A stretch of 64,000 bases of DNA from contig NZ_CDDB01000089.1 of NCBI RefSeq assembly GCF_000820105.1, forward strand, positions 1 through 64,000. The letters are read 5' to 3'. Made by a program: the position numbers and the translations under genes. Below the pieces are notes generated by a model, which ran no database searches, was not told where the DNA came from, and was given only the letters and a program-made list of their open reading frames with translations. The stretch is from Aeromonas schubertii. Lineage in GTDB: Bacteria; Pseudomonadota; Gammaproteobacteria; Enterobacterales; Aeromonadaceae. Below, one piece after another: positions 51,911 through 59,389 of the stretch (position 1 is the stretch's first letter; every line of letters begins with the position of its first letter).

Positions 51911-52483
51911 ATGCTCAATTACAGGCTGCTGCAACAGCTGGCACCGCTCAACTTTCGCGATGAGACCCAAACCGAGACACTGGCCGACTATCTGATCCGG
52001 GTCGGTCCACTGCTACCCGGCATTCCCCCCAATCTGCTGGCCCAATGGATCTACCGCCACTGGCGTGGCTTCGAATCCAACTGGAGCTTTATCGATCTCT
52101 CCCGGATCGAGGTTCTCCCTGCCTGGCTCGACCTCGATATCATCTGCCGCGACATCAACACCCGGCATATGGAGGTGGTCGAACGCTGGAGCGAGATGCT
52201 GCGCAGCAATCGCTATGTGCGTCGCTCCTGGCTGGCAGAGTACATGTTGACTCAGGGTACCTGGCCCGAACCCATCATAGTGCTGGCCCCTGACGAGGGA
52301 GACCACTACCCGGACGGTACGCCCATGCCCCGCCCCTATGCCCTGCTGGAGGGACATCACCGGCTCGCCTATCTGCGCTGCCTGGCACAGGAGAATCATC
52401 CCCTGCAGAGTCGCCATGCGGTGTGGATTTGTCGGCCCGTTGTTGACAGCAAAACGTTTGCCCAACCCAAAATCGACCATTGA
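51911..52483 (+). CDS. Protein of unknown function with ParB-like EGHHRL motif
   Basis: A 190-residue protein I cannot name. Residues 118-153 read as a possible ParB/sulfiredoxin-like core: strand PEPIIVLAP, then YALLEGHHRLAYLRCL, where EGHHRL (147-152) resembles the phosphate-binding GHRR/GHHR loop. The N-terminal part is helical and Trp-rich (WIYRHWRGFESNW). No HTH is evident. GGAGG precedes the ATG at 51911. It lies alone between tRNA-Trp and pyrBI; whether it is an enzyme or a DNA-binding protein is open. Confidence 0.8.
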   Translation: MLNYRLLQQLAPLNFRDETQTETLADYLIRVGPLLPGIPPNLLAQWIYRHWRGFESNWSFIDLSRIEVLPAWLDLDIICRDINTRHMEVVERWSEMLRSNRYVRRSWLAEYMLTQGTWPEPIIVLAPDEGDHYPDGTPMPRPYALLEGHHRLAYLRCLAQENHPLQSRHAVWICRPVVDSKTFAQPKIDH

Positions 52484-52492
52484 AATAATGTT

Positions 52493-52520
52493 TTGACAAG
52501 GATTTTTTCGCCACTATAAT
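52493..52520 (+). promoter_or_regulatory. pyrBI promoter
   Basis: A full consensus pair, TTGACA (52493-52498) and TATAAT (52515-52520) with a 16-nt spacer, lies 28 nt before the leader ORF. A strong promoter fits control by attenuation rather than by a repressor. Confidence 0.9.
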
Positions 52521-52547
52521 CCTTCCGATTTTGCTCAGGGTCTGGTT

Positions 52548-52739
52548 ATGTTATCGCCAATAATGCATCAATTCAGCGTCGCCCCCTTCGGTGCCCAGCA
52601 CCGCAACGGCGCCGTTTTTATTGGCTCCCGACCCGCAGATCCCCAATTTTTTTTGAAAAAAGCCCCTGTTTCAGGGGCTTTTTTTTTGCCCCCCACCTCA
52701 GTCAAAGGGAATGCAGACGATGACCAATCCACTCTATAA
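52548..52739 (+). CDS. pyrL: pyrBI leader peptide
   Basis: A 63-codon ORF that crosses the attenuator and ends inside the start of pyrB, the same layout as E. coli pyrL. In that system UTP shortage makes polymerase pause in U-rich leader RNA so a ribosome catches up and prevents the terminator from forming. The U8 tract at about 52647-52654 (codons for FF in PQFFLKK) lies just before the hairpin. The peptide itself need not have a function. Confidence 0.8.
   Translation: MLSPIMHQFSVAPFGAQHRNGAVFIGSRPADPQFFLKKAPVSGAFFLPPTSVKGNADDDQSTL
52656..52687 (+). terminator. pyrBI attenuator
   Basis: A 13-bp stem (AAAAAAGCCCCTG/CAGGGGCTTTTTT) with a 3-nt loop is followed by further T, 33 nt upstream of the pyrB start and within the leader ORF. 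It is the UTP-sensitive attenuator by analogy with E. coli pyrBI. Confidence 0.93.
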
Positions 52740-53640
52740 GAAACACGTCATCTCCATCTCCGACCTGACCCGGTCCGAGATGGAACTGGTGGTCGAAACC
52801 GCACAACGGTTGAAGGCCGACCCGAACCGCCGCCTGCTGCAAGACAAGCTGATCGCCAGCTGCTTCTTCGAGCCCTCCACCCGCACCCGCCTCTCCTTCG
52901 AGACTGCGGTGCAGCGCCTCGGTGGTAACATCATCGGCTTCGCCGATGGTGGCAACACCAGCGCCAAGAAGGGGGAGACGCTGGCCGACTCCCTGAAGAT
53001 CATCGGCTCCTATGCAGATGCCATCGTGATGCGCCACCCCCGTGAGGGCGCAGCCCGGGTTGCCTCCGAGTTCTCTTCCGTGCCGGTCATCAATGGCGGT
53101 GACGGCGCCAACCAGCATCCGACCCAGACCCTGCTCGATCTCTTCACCATCCACGAGACGCAAGGGCGCCTGGACAACCTCAACATCGCCTTCGTCGGGG
53201 ACCTCAAGTACGGCCGCACCGTGCACTCCCTGGCCCAGGCCCTGAGCCTGTTCAACTGCCGCTTCTTCTTCATCTCTCCCGAAGCCCTGGCCATGCCCGA
53301 GTACATCTGCGAGGAGCTGGAAGAGAAGGGGATCCCGTTCAGCGTGCACGAGACCATGGAAGAGGTGATGCCCGAGCTCGACGTCCTCTATATGACCCGG
53401 GTACAGAAGGAGCGCTTCGACGAGACCGAGTACAAGCACATGGCCGCCAAGTTCATTCTGGATGTACCGACCCTGGAGGGCGCCAAGCCGACCATGAAGA
53501 TTCTCCACCCCCTGCCGCGGGTCGACGAGATCACGGTCGCGGTCGACAAGACACCGCACGCCGCCTACTTCGAGCAGGCCGAGAACGGCGTCTACGCACG
53601 CCAGGCCCTGCTGTCACTGGTACTGAACGAAACTGTCTGA
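52720..53640 (+). CDS. pyrB: Aspartate carbamoyltransferase, catalytic subunit
   Basis: Condenses carbamoyl phosphate with aspartate in pyrimidine synthesis. The 306-residue protein has the carbamoyl phosphate motif [13 protein letters not shown] (about 48-60), [15 protein letters not shown] and [10 protein letters not shown]. The start at 52720 is chosen ([12 protein letters not shown] aligns with the E. coli start and is spaced properly from AAAGGGA); an ATG at 52711 is also in frame. Followed by pyrI after 10 nt. Confidence 0.97.
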   Translation: MTNPLYKKHVISISDLTRSEMELVVETAQRLKADPNRRLLQDKLIASCFFEPSTRTRLSFETAVQRLGGNIIGFADGGNTSAKKGETLADSLKIIGSYADAIVMRHPREGAARVASEFSSVPVINGGDGANQHPTQTLLDLFTIHETQGRLDNLNIAFVGDLKYGRTVHSLAQALSLFNCRFFFISPEALAMPEYICEELEEKGIPFSVHETMEEVMPELDVLYMTRVQKERFDETEYKHMAAKFILDVPTLEGAKPTMKILHPLPRVDEITVAVDKTPHAAYFEQAENGVYARQALLSLVLNETV

Positions 53641-53650
53641 GGGGAAGAGC

Positions 53651-54109
53651 ATGTCTGAGAAATTGCAAGTAGAAGCCATCCGTAACGGCTCCGTCATCGA
53701 CCACATCCCGGCCGGGCAAGGCATCAAGATCCTCAAGCTGTTCCAGCTGGTGGAGACCCAGGAACGCATCACCGTCGGCTTCAATCTCAAGTCGGGCGCG
53801 CTGGGCAAGAAAGACCTCATCAAGATCGAGAACACCCGCCTGACCGAAGAGCAGGCCAACCAGCTGGCCCTGTTCGCCCCCAAGGCAACGGTGAACATCA
53901 TCGAGGAGTTTGAGGTAGTGAAGAAGCACCAGCTCGAGCTGCCCGCGTTCATCGAAGGGGTGTTCGAGTGCCCCAACTCCAACTGCATCTCTCACCAGGA
54001 GCCGGTCGCCAGCCACTTTGCGGTTCGCGAGGTGAAGGGCTCGGTGCGGATGAAGTGCAAATACTGCGAGAAGTCCTTCACCCAGGACATAGTGAGCGCC
54101 CTCTTCTAA
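53651..54109 (+). CDS. pyrI: Aspartate carbamoyltransferase, regulatory subunit
   Basis: A 152-residue subunit that binds CTP/ATP and gives the PyrB6-PyrI6 holoenzyme its allostery. The N-terminal nucleotide-binding domain ([18 protein letters not shown]) is followed by a C-terminal zinc domain with four Cys (CPNSNC and CKYC). Second gene of pyrBI. Confidence 0.97.
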   Translation: MSEKLQVEAIRNGSVIDHIPAGQGIKILKLFQLVETQERITVGFNLKSGALGKKDLIKIENTRLTEEQANQLALFAPKATVNIIEEFEVVKKHQLELPAFIEGVFECPNSNCISHQEPVASHFAVREVKGSVRMKCKYCEKSFTQDIVSALF

Positions 54110-54137
54110 GGCGTTTATGCAGCAATCATGACTAAAC

Positions 54138-54160
54138 AGGGCCCTATCGGGCCCTTTTTT
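54138..54160 (+). terminator. pyrBI terminator
   Basis: Stem AGGGCCC/GGGCCCT followed by TTTTTT, about 30 nt after the pyrI stop. Confidence 0.92.
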
Positions 54161-54314
54161 GAGCCCTGTCACATCGATTTTCGACCTGTTCGCTATAATT
54201 CCCGCCCTACGCAGAGGGTTTTTCGAAGGCTTATTGGATAAGCAGATAATTACTCTGCATAAACTGTAAAAGCACAAAGATTAGTGCTGAGGTTGTGCCG
54301 TGAGGAGGCGCTCT

Positions 54315-54806
54315 ATGGTCAAGACCCTGTCGGGGCATAGCGAGATTAACCACGATGCGGCGCAACTGGATGCCTGCCGCCAGATCATCGCTCGCCACTG
54401 CTACGGCACTCAGGAGGAGATCCGCCGCGAACTGGCCCACTTCGGTTTCCCCGATATCAGCCAGTCCACCGTCTCACGGCTGCTGCGTCGCCTCGGCGTC
54501 GCCAAGGCGCAAAACGCCAGCGGCAAGAAGATCTACACCCTGGTGGAAGAACAACTGGAAAACGGGGACAGCGCTCGCTCGATTCACGACATGGTCAAGT
54601 CGGTGGAGAGCAATCAGCAACTGGTGCTCATTCACACCACTCCGGGAGCCGCTACCGTGGTTGCCCGTATGCTGGATCGCCACGCCGACCCGGAGATCAT
54701 GGGGGCCGTCGCCGGTAATGATGTGGTGCTGGTGGCCCCGAGGCACATCAGTCGGACCAAACAGACCAGGGATGCGGTGATCCGCACCCTGAAGAAGGCG
54801 CACTGA
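54315..54806 (+). CDS. argR: ArgR-family arginine repressor (divergent)
   Basis: A 163-residue ArgR-family regulator. The winged HTH (GTQEEIRRELAHFGFPDISQSTVSRLLRRLGV) is N-terminal and the hexamerisation/arginine-binding domain C-terminal (VLIHTTPGAATVVARMLD, GAVAGNDVVLVAPR). In E. coli ArgR the ligand loop has two Asp (GDD); here it is GND, so one Asp is Asn. The start at 54315 has GAGGAGG 6 nt upstream. A TATAAT occurs at 54194-54199. It neighbours pyrBI, which competes with arginine synthesis for carbamoyl phosphate, rather than mdh as E. coli argR does. It may be a paralog. Confidence 0.88.
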   Translation: MVKTLSGHSEINHDAAQLDACRQIIARHCYGTQEEIRRELAHFGFPDISQSTVSRLLRRLGVAKAQNASGKKIYTLVEEQLENGDSARSIHDMVKSVESNQQLVLIHTTPGAATVVARMLDRHADPEIMGAVAGNDVVLVAPRHISRTKQTRDAVIRTLKKAH

Positions 54807-54825
54807 CCGGCGTCAGTTCGCTCGA

Positions 54826-54933
54826 TCAATCCCGTACGGAGCGAGCCTCACGCTCGGCGCGCTCACGAGCCAGCACACGCTTGTACCACCAGCTGTTGCG
54901 ACGACGATGAGTGTTGGAGAAGCGACGGGACAT
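54826..54933 (-). CDS. Arg-rich small protein, 35 residues
   Basis: A short ORF, too small for usual gene calls, begins MSRRFSNTHRRRNSWWYKR and continues as a basic/acidic helix-like stretch (ARERAEREARS). About a third of its residues are Arg. The ATG at 54933 is preceded by a weak GGAATTG. It ends 20 nt from the argR stop, convergent with it. I do not recognise a family. The high Arg content and dense CGC/CGT codons beside argR may be coincidence or may link its translation to arginine supply. Confidence 0.55.
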   Translation of the reverse strand: MSRRFSNTHRRRNSWWYKRVLARERAEREARSVRD

Positions 54934-55019
54934 GGATCAATTCCGCGAGTAACGACAGGGGCGGGCATTATGCGATAAACCGCTTCCCCCTGTCTTTAGC
55001 TGGATCAATAAAACCCCCC

Positions 55020-55316
55020 TCAGGCTCCCACCCGCAGACGTTTATCTCCCTTCTCCACCTTGGGTTGCTCCGGCTTGGCTGAAAGAGCATGCCAGCTGAG
55101 CGGTCCATTACTCTCCTGATCATTTTGGGGAGCACAGATCAGTGGACCACTCTCCAGGTCCAACACGGCCCCCAGACTGTAACGGCGATCCTCATACCAG
55201 CAGACTCGCTCACCCGGATTGACGGGAAGCCACAAGCGGGCATCCCCCTCGGCGTGGGCCGCCCCTGCGCCCAACCCCCAGAGACTCAACAGCCCCAACA
55301 CATGCCACTTCATCAT
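55020..55316 (-). CDS. DUF1496 (YnjH-like) secreted protein
   Basis: A 98-residue protein with a signal peptide (about 1-22, ending AHA) and a small domain with two Cys: RVCWYEDRRYSLGAVLDLESGPLICAPQND, then SNGPLSWHAL. This pattern matches DUF1496/YnjH; the Cys pair probably forms a disulfide in the periplasm. GAGGAG precedes the first of two ATGs. Function unknown. Confidence 0.82.
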   Translation of the reverse strand: MMKWHVLGLLSLWGLGAGAAHAEGDARLWLPVNPGERVCWYEDRRYSLGAVLDLESGPLICAPQNDQESNGPLSWHALSAKPEQPKVEKGDKRLRVGA

Positions 55317-55502
55317 TCGACTCCTCTTGCCTGTTCCCTGTTAGAGCGACCCCTGGCGCGAAAATATTAATCGCCCCCTCTGGCTTTCCATAACCACTGT
55401 GATAGCCTGCGCGCCGACTCGTCTGGCCATTTGCTGTACAGCTGATCCCAAGGCTGCCGGCGGGCCGGAACGCCCCTCTCCTTTCGTTTTGGACTTGCTT
55501 CA

Positions 55503-56630
55503 ATGCGTGTTGTTTCCCTTATCAAGGTGACACTGCTCAGCCTGATGCTGAGCGGCTGTATCGCCCCCTTGCTGATCTCTCCGGGTAGCCAGTTGATGTG
55601 GGCCCTGCTCAAGCCCCTGGTCGGTTTCGACCCCAACGAGGTCAACCTCTTCGAGCAGCCTCTGGTCAAGGATCGCATGACCGCCATACTGGGACCCCAC
55701 TACGATACCACCATGACCCTGCTCAAGACTGCCAGCGAGTTGCAGCAAGAGGGGCCTCTCTTCTTTGCCCTGTCACGCGCCGTACCCGGGCTGAGCGACA
55801 AGGCGGGGCTGGTGTGGAACTCGGACACCAACCAGATGGCGGTCATGTTGGTTGACCAGCAGGGTCCCAAGGTGTTCGCCGAGCCAGGAGCCCGGCCCAG
55901 TTGGCCCAACCCCATGCAGGCCTGGCAGGCCCCCCTCGGCAATGCCCAAGGTGCCGTCGGAGCGCTGGGTGCCGTCGGCTCGACGCTGGAGACCCTGAGC
56001 AACCCGCAACAGGCGGTAAATGGTCTGGTGCAAAGCGGTACCCGGACTCTGGTGGAGAGTGCTCAACAGGGTGTGACTCAGGCGACGACGCAAGCCACTA
56101 CCCAGGCCACAAATCAAGCTCGGCAGGCCGGCACGCAAGCGGCCATCGAGGCGGTAAACCAAGCCAGCCAGACCAGGACTCAGGTTGCCACCCAGGCCAC
56201 GAATCAAGCTCGGCAGGCCAGCACGCAAGCGGCCATCGAGGCGGTAAACCAAGCCAGCCAGACCAGGACTGAGGTTGCCACCCAGGCCACAAATCAGGCC
56301 GGGCAGAAAGCCGCCAGCAGTCTCCAGCAGGGCGTCGTCCCCCTGCCCACCCATTCGGCCATCGACCAGGCCCCGGCGGTCGTCACACCTGCCGCCTTAG
56401 CCCAAAAGGGGAAAGCGCCGGCCAAGGAACCCGGAGCACAGGGGCAAGCAGAGGCGCCTGCGAGCGCCGGGCAACAGGTTGCCGACAAGGCCAGGGAGCT
56501 GGAGCAGCAAGGCAAGGCCATGACCGACAAGCCAACTGCGGCAGCGGCCAAGCAGGCTACAGCCAGTGCGACCGCGGGAGAAGAGAGCCGCGCCGCCGCC
56601 GAGGCCGAGCTGGAGAAGCTGCTGAACTAA
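55503..56630 (+). CDS. Repeat-containing lipoprotein
   Basis: A 375-residue putative lipoprotein (lipobox LSGC, Cys about 19). Residues 20-150 form a globular domain I do not recognise (FDPNEVNLFEQPLVKDRMTAILG, GLVWNSDTNQMAVMLVDQQGPKVF). From about 185 to 275 the chain is a low-complexity Gln/Ala/Thr region built from two 30-residue repeats (QATNQARQAGTQAAIEAVNQ...), probably a coiled coil or extended stalk. The tail is Ala/Lys/Glu-rich. It may span the periplasm or contact peptidoglycan; that is a guess. Confidence 0.82.
   Translation: MRVVSLIKVTLLSLMLSGCIAPLLISPGSQLMWALLKPLVGFDPNEVNLFEQPLVKDRMTAILGPHYDTTMTLLKTASELQQEGPLFFALSRAVPGLSDKAGLVWNSDTNQMAVMLVDQQGPKVFAEPGARPSWPNPMQAWQAPLGNAQGAVGALGAVGSTLETLSNPQQAVNGLVQSGTRTLVESAQQGVTQATTQATTQATNQARQAGTQAAIEAVNQASQTRTQVATQATNQARQASTQAAIEAVNQASQTRTEVATQATNQAGQKAASSLQQGVVPLPTHSAIDQAPAVVTPAALAQKGKAPAKEPGAQGQAEAPASAGQQVADKARELEQQGKAMTDKPTAAAAKQATASATAGEESRAAAEAELEKLLN
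56101..56300 (+). repeat. 90-bp tandem repeat in the lipoprotein gene
   Basis: Two nearly identical 90-bp units (56101-56190 and 56191-56280) plus about 20 bp of a third. They differ at only a few positions. The period is a multiple of three, so copy number can change without frameshift. Confidence 0.93.
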
Positions 56631-56645
56631 AGCGCAATCGAGACG

Positions 56646-56671
56646 AAGAGGCCACCCTTGGGTGGCCTCTT
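56646..56671. terminator. Bidirectional terminator
   Basis: AAGAGGCCACCC/GGGTGGCCTCTT with a 2-nt centre between two convergent genes. Confidence 0.8.
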
Positions 56672-56675
56672 GGGT

Positions 56676-57092
56676 TTATGGGTAGTAGCGCTCCCGCTCT
56701 CGGGGGCGCTCCTGATGCAGCTGAGATGGCGGCTCGGCAGACGGCTGAGAGTGGCGGGTACCAAACTCGATGGAGGTACGGATGAGGTCCACACCGGCCC
56801 TGATGATGATGACCCCCATGTGAACCAACTTGACGCAGACCCAGAGGAAGGCCATCAAGAGGATCAGCTTGAGCACGGTCTGGAAGGCTTCAAGGAAGTT
56901 CTGCTCCAGATTGGCGGTCAGGCCGTTGGCACTGGTCATCAACCAGTTGTAGACCTCTCGCACAAAGGGGATACGACTCGGCATCTCCAGTACGTCGAGT
57001 GCCGCCGGCAGCGCCTGGAAGATCACCACTGTGCCGAACAGGATCAGGATCACCCCCAGGGTGATGCCGAGGAAAAACGCAAACTGTTTCAT
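56676..57092 (-). CDS. Small membrane protein of unknown function
   Basis: A 138-residue protein with two strong hydrophobic segments (about 5-27, FLGITLGVILILFGTVVIFQAL; about 73-95, LKLILLMAFLWVCVKLVHMGVIII) and a hydrophilic Pro/Arg/Glu-rich C-terminus. No family recognised. The start at 57092 is preferred because it places the first membrane segment at the N-terminus; the ribosome site is weak. Confidence 0.72.
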   Translation of the reverse strand: MKQFAFFLGITLGVILILFGTVVIFQALPAALDVLEMPSRIPFVREVYNWLMTSANGLTANLEQNFLEAFQTVLKLILLMAFLWVCVKLVHMGVIIIRAGVDLIRTSIEFGTRHSQPSAEPPSQLHQERPRERERYYP

Positions 57093-57214
57093 GTCTTGAC
57101 CACTGATAATAAGAACCTGCCAACTATAGCCGCCGCAGGGGGGCCATGTCATGGGATGAACCCGGGAGCCTATACTCAAACACATTCCATAATCTTCGCC
57201 GTGATGGAGGCGTG

Positions 57215-57979
57215 ATGAGACATCTCCTTATCCTGCTATGGTGTTGCACTCTACCTCTTTGGGCACTCACTTATTACTCGGAAGAAAACCAGCCCCTCAA
57301 TGGCCAGGGCCCCCGTGGTGAGGCGAGCGGATTCTCCGTCGAGTTGCTAAAGCTGGTCTGGCAGGAGATGGGGGAAAAGGAGCACCCCATCCATTTCTTG
57401 CCCTGGTCCCAGGGCTGGTACCTGCTCACCCAGCAGCCCGGAGTGGTACTCTTTGCCACCTCTCGCACCCGTGCCCGTGCCCCCCATTTTCTCTGGGCCT
57501 GCCCCATCAGCGTTTCCCAAATCTCACTCATCGGCCGTAAACAGGACAAGCATGTCATTCACTCCCTCGAAGACCTTCGAGCCTTGCGTATTGGCGCCAT
57601 GAAGGCGGATGTGGGCGAACAACTGCTGCTCAATGCGGGTCTCTCTCCACAGGGCATAATGTCGGTGGATCGCATGGAGCAAGTGGTGCGCCAACTGGCC
57701 CTGTCTCGTACCGACCTGGTCTCGGCCAACCAGGACTTGCTCCTGCACCAGATAGGCAGAATGGGCTTCAACCGGGATGAGTTCGAGATAGTCGCGACCT
57801 TGAGCCAGCAAGAGAGCTGTTTCGCCTTCAACCCGACCACCTCGCCCGAGGAGGTAAAACATTTCCAGCAGGCTCTGGAACGGGTAATGAAGAGCCAGGC
57901 CTACCGCGCCCTGACCGACAAATACGCCCACATGCTCAACTTTACCCTCAACCCGACGGCCACACCCCTGCTGAAGTAG
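57215..57979 (+). CDS. Periplasmic solute-binding-like protein (orphan)
   Basis: A 254-residue secreted SBP_bac_3-type protein. Signal peptide (MRHLLILLWCCTLPLWA), then YYSEENQPLNGQGPRGEASGFSVELLKLVWQEMG, VVLFATSRTRARAPHFLWACPI and LRALRIGAMKADVGEQLLL. GGAGG lies just upstream of the ATG. No transporter partner is present. Confidence 0.83.
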   Translation: MRHLLILLWCCTLPLWALTYYSEENQPLNGQGPRGEASGFSVELLKLVWQEMGEKEHPIHFLPWSQGWYLLTQQPGVVLFATSRTRARAPHFLWACPISVSQISLIGRKQDKHVIHSLEDLRALRIGAMKADVGEQLLLNAGLSPQGIMSVDRMEQVVRQLALSRTDLVSANQDLLLHQIGRMGFNRDEFEIVATLSQQESCFAFNPTTSPEEVKHFQQALERVMKSQAYRALTDKYAHMLNFTLNPTATPLLK

Positions 57980-58036
57980 TTGCCCCCTCCTCCCCTTTCT
58001 GTGACCCTGTAGCCATTCGAGGCGAGGGAAAAGATC

Positions 58037-59389
58037 GTGGTTCGCATCCTCTTCATCATGTTCTCCCTGCTGGCGGGACAAGCCAGCGCGGCGGCACCGA
58101 CGGCGGCCGTCTGTGTGGTACAGCATCAAGACAGGGTCCTGATGGTACAAGACAGTGTCTCGGGCCGCTTCGGCCTGACCGGTGGCTATATCGATGCCGG
58201 AGAGACGCCGGAGCAGGCGGCCCTGCGCGAACTCTACGAAGAGACGGGGCTAAAGGGTGACATTCTCGCCCCCATCGGCCGTTGGCAGCAGGCGGCACTG
58301 TTTGCCTGTCGCACCACGACCCCGCTGCAGGCGACCCCCCAGGGGCGCGTCAATCTGCTTCATGCCCCGAATCTGGGGGGCGAGATTCGCCAGGCCAGAC
58401 TCATCAACCCCCGTGCTCCCGAGGTCGAACTGCGCTTTCCCGAACAGACTCGCTGGCTCGCCGAACAGTTGCCTGCCAATAGCGACAGTCCACGACAGGA
58501 GCTGACCGACTTTAGCCAGCAGGGCAATCTGCTGCATCGAACCGAACTGCCCTGGCTGGAACGACTGCAAACCGGGCTCACTCCTCTGGCCCCGCTGCTG
58601 GCGGTAACCAACCTGTTTGGTGAACAGGCCCTCTATCTGGTGCTGCTTCCCCTGCTGCTGCCCTGGTTGGGTTGGCCCAGGCTGCGCGCCATGCTCTTCA
58701 CCTTGGGCACCCTCGCCTTCTGCATCACCCTCGGCAAGCTGGCCATCGGCTGGCCACGCCCCTTCCATCTGGTGCCCCAACTGGCCGAGCAGGCCAGCGG
58801 GGGCTTCGGTATGCCCAGCGGCCACACGGCCACCGCCCTGCTCTTCTGGGGCCTGCTGCTGCGCCAGTGGCGGGGATGTCGCCACCCCCTGATCTGGGCA
58901 CTACTGGCGGCCCTGCTGACCGGCCTGGCCCGTATCGAGCTGGGAGTGCACTTCATCTCCGATGTATTGGGAGGCTTGCTGCTGGGGGCTCTGCTGCTCA
59001 GCCAGTCCGAATTACTGGCCCGGCTCTCTGCCCGCCCCCTGGCATGGTGGGCCCTGAGCCTGCTCGCTCTGGCGCTGGCCTGGCCGACCCAGTCCGGCTC
59101 ACTGGCCGCCCTGGCCAGCCTGGGGGCCGGTCTGAGCCTGGGACAATCGCTCCCCCTGCGGCGCCATGCCAGCCCTCCCCTGCCGACGGCCCTGCTGGCC
59201 CTGTTGGGCAGCCTGCTGTGTGGCCTGCTGCAGTGGCAGCTCCCCCATCTGATGAGCAGCTCTTTCACCATCTTGTTACTACAATGGAGCTCCCTGCTAC
59301 TGCTCGGCCTCTGGCTGAGCGCAGGCATCTGGCTCCTCTCTCCCACTGCAACCCCTGGAAACGACACCTATGCCCGAGAAGAAGCGTGA
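58037..59389 (+). CDS. Nudix hydrolase / PAP2 phosphatase fusion, exported
   Basis: A 450-residue fusion. A signal-like N-terminus (MVRILFIMFSLLAGQASA) leads into a Nudix domain with the full Nudix box Gx5Ex7RELxEExGL at residues 50-72. After a linker, a membrane PAP2 domain carries all three phosphatase motifs: KLAIGWPRP (K-x6-RP, about 233), MPSGHTA (about 258-264) and RIELGVHFISD (R-x5-H-x3-D, about 298-308). Several C-terminal membrane segments follow. It could cleave a nucleoside or lipid pyrophosphate and then dephosphorylate the product in the periplasm, for example in undecaprenyl-phosphate recycling; substrate unknown. GTG start with GAGGGA upstream. Confidence 0.88.
   Translation: MVRILFIMFSLLAGQASAAAPTAAVCVVQHQDRVLMVQDSVSGRFGLTGGYIDAGETPEQAALRELYEETGLKGDILAPIGRWQQAALFACRTTTPLQATPQGRVNLLHAPNLGGEIRQARLINPRAPEVELRFPEQTRWLAEQLPANSDSPRQELTDFSQQGNLLHRTELPWLERLQTGLTPLAPLLAVTNLFGEQALYLVLLPLLLPWLGWPRLRAMLFTLGTLAFCITLGKLAIGWPRPFHLVPQLAEQASGGFGMPSGHTATALLFWGLLLRQWRGCRHPLIWALLAALLTGLARIELGVHFISDVLGGLLLGALLLSQSELLARLSARPLAWWALSLLALALAWPTQSGSLAALASLGAGLSLGQSLPLRRHASPPLPTALLALLGSLLCGLLQWQLPHLMSSSFTILLLQWSSLLLLGLWLSAGIWLLSPTATPGNDTYAREEA

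Noticed and set aside
56101-56300. Possible CRISPR-like repeat
   Set aside because: The 90-bp units are contiguous, without unique spacers, and lie in frame within a lipoprotein gene.
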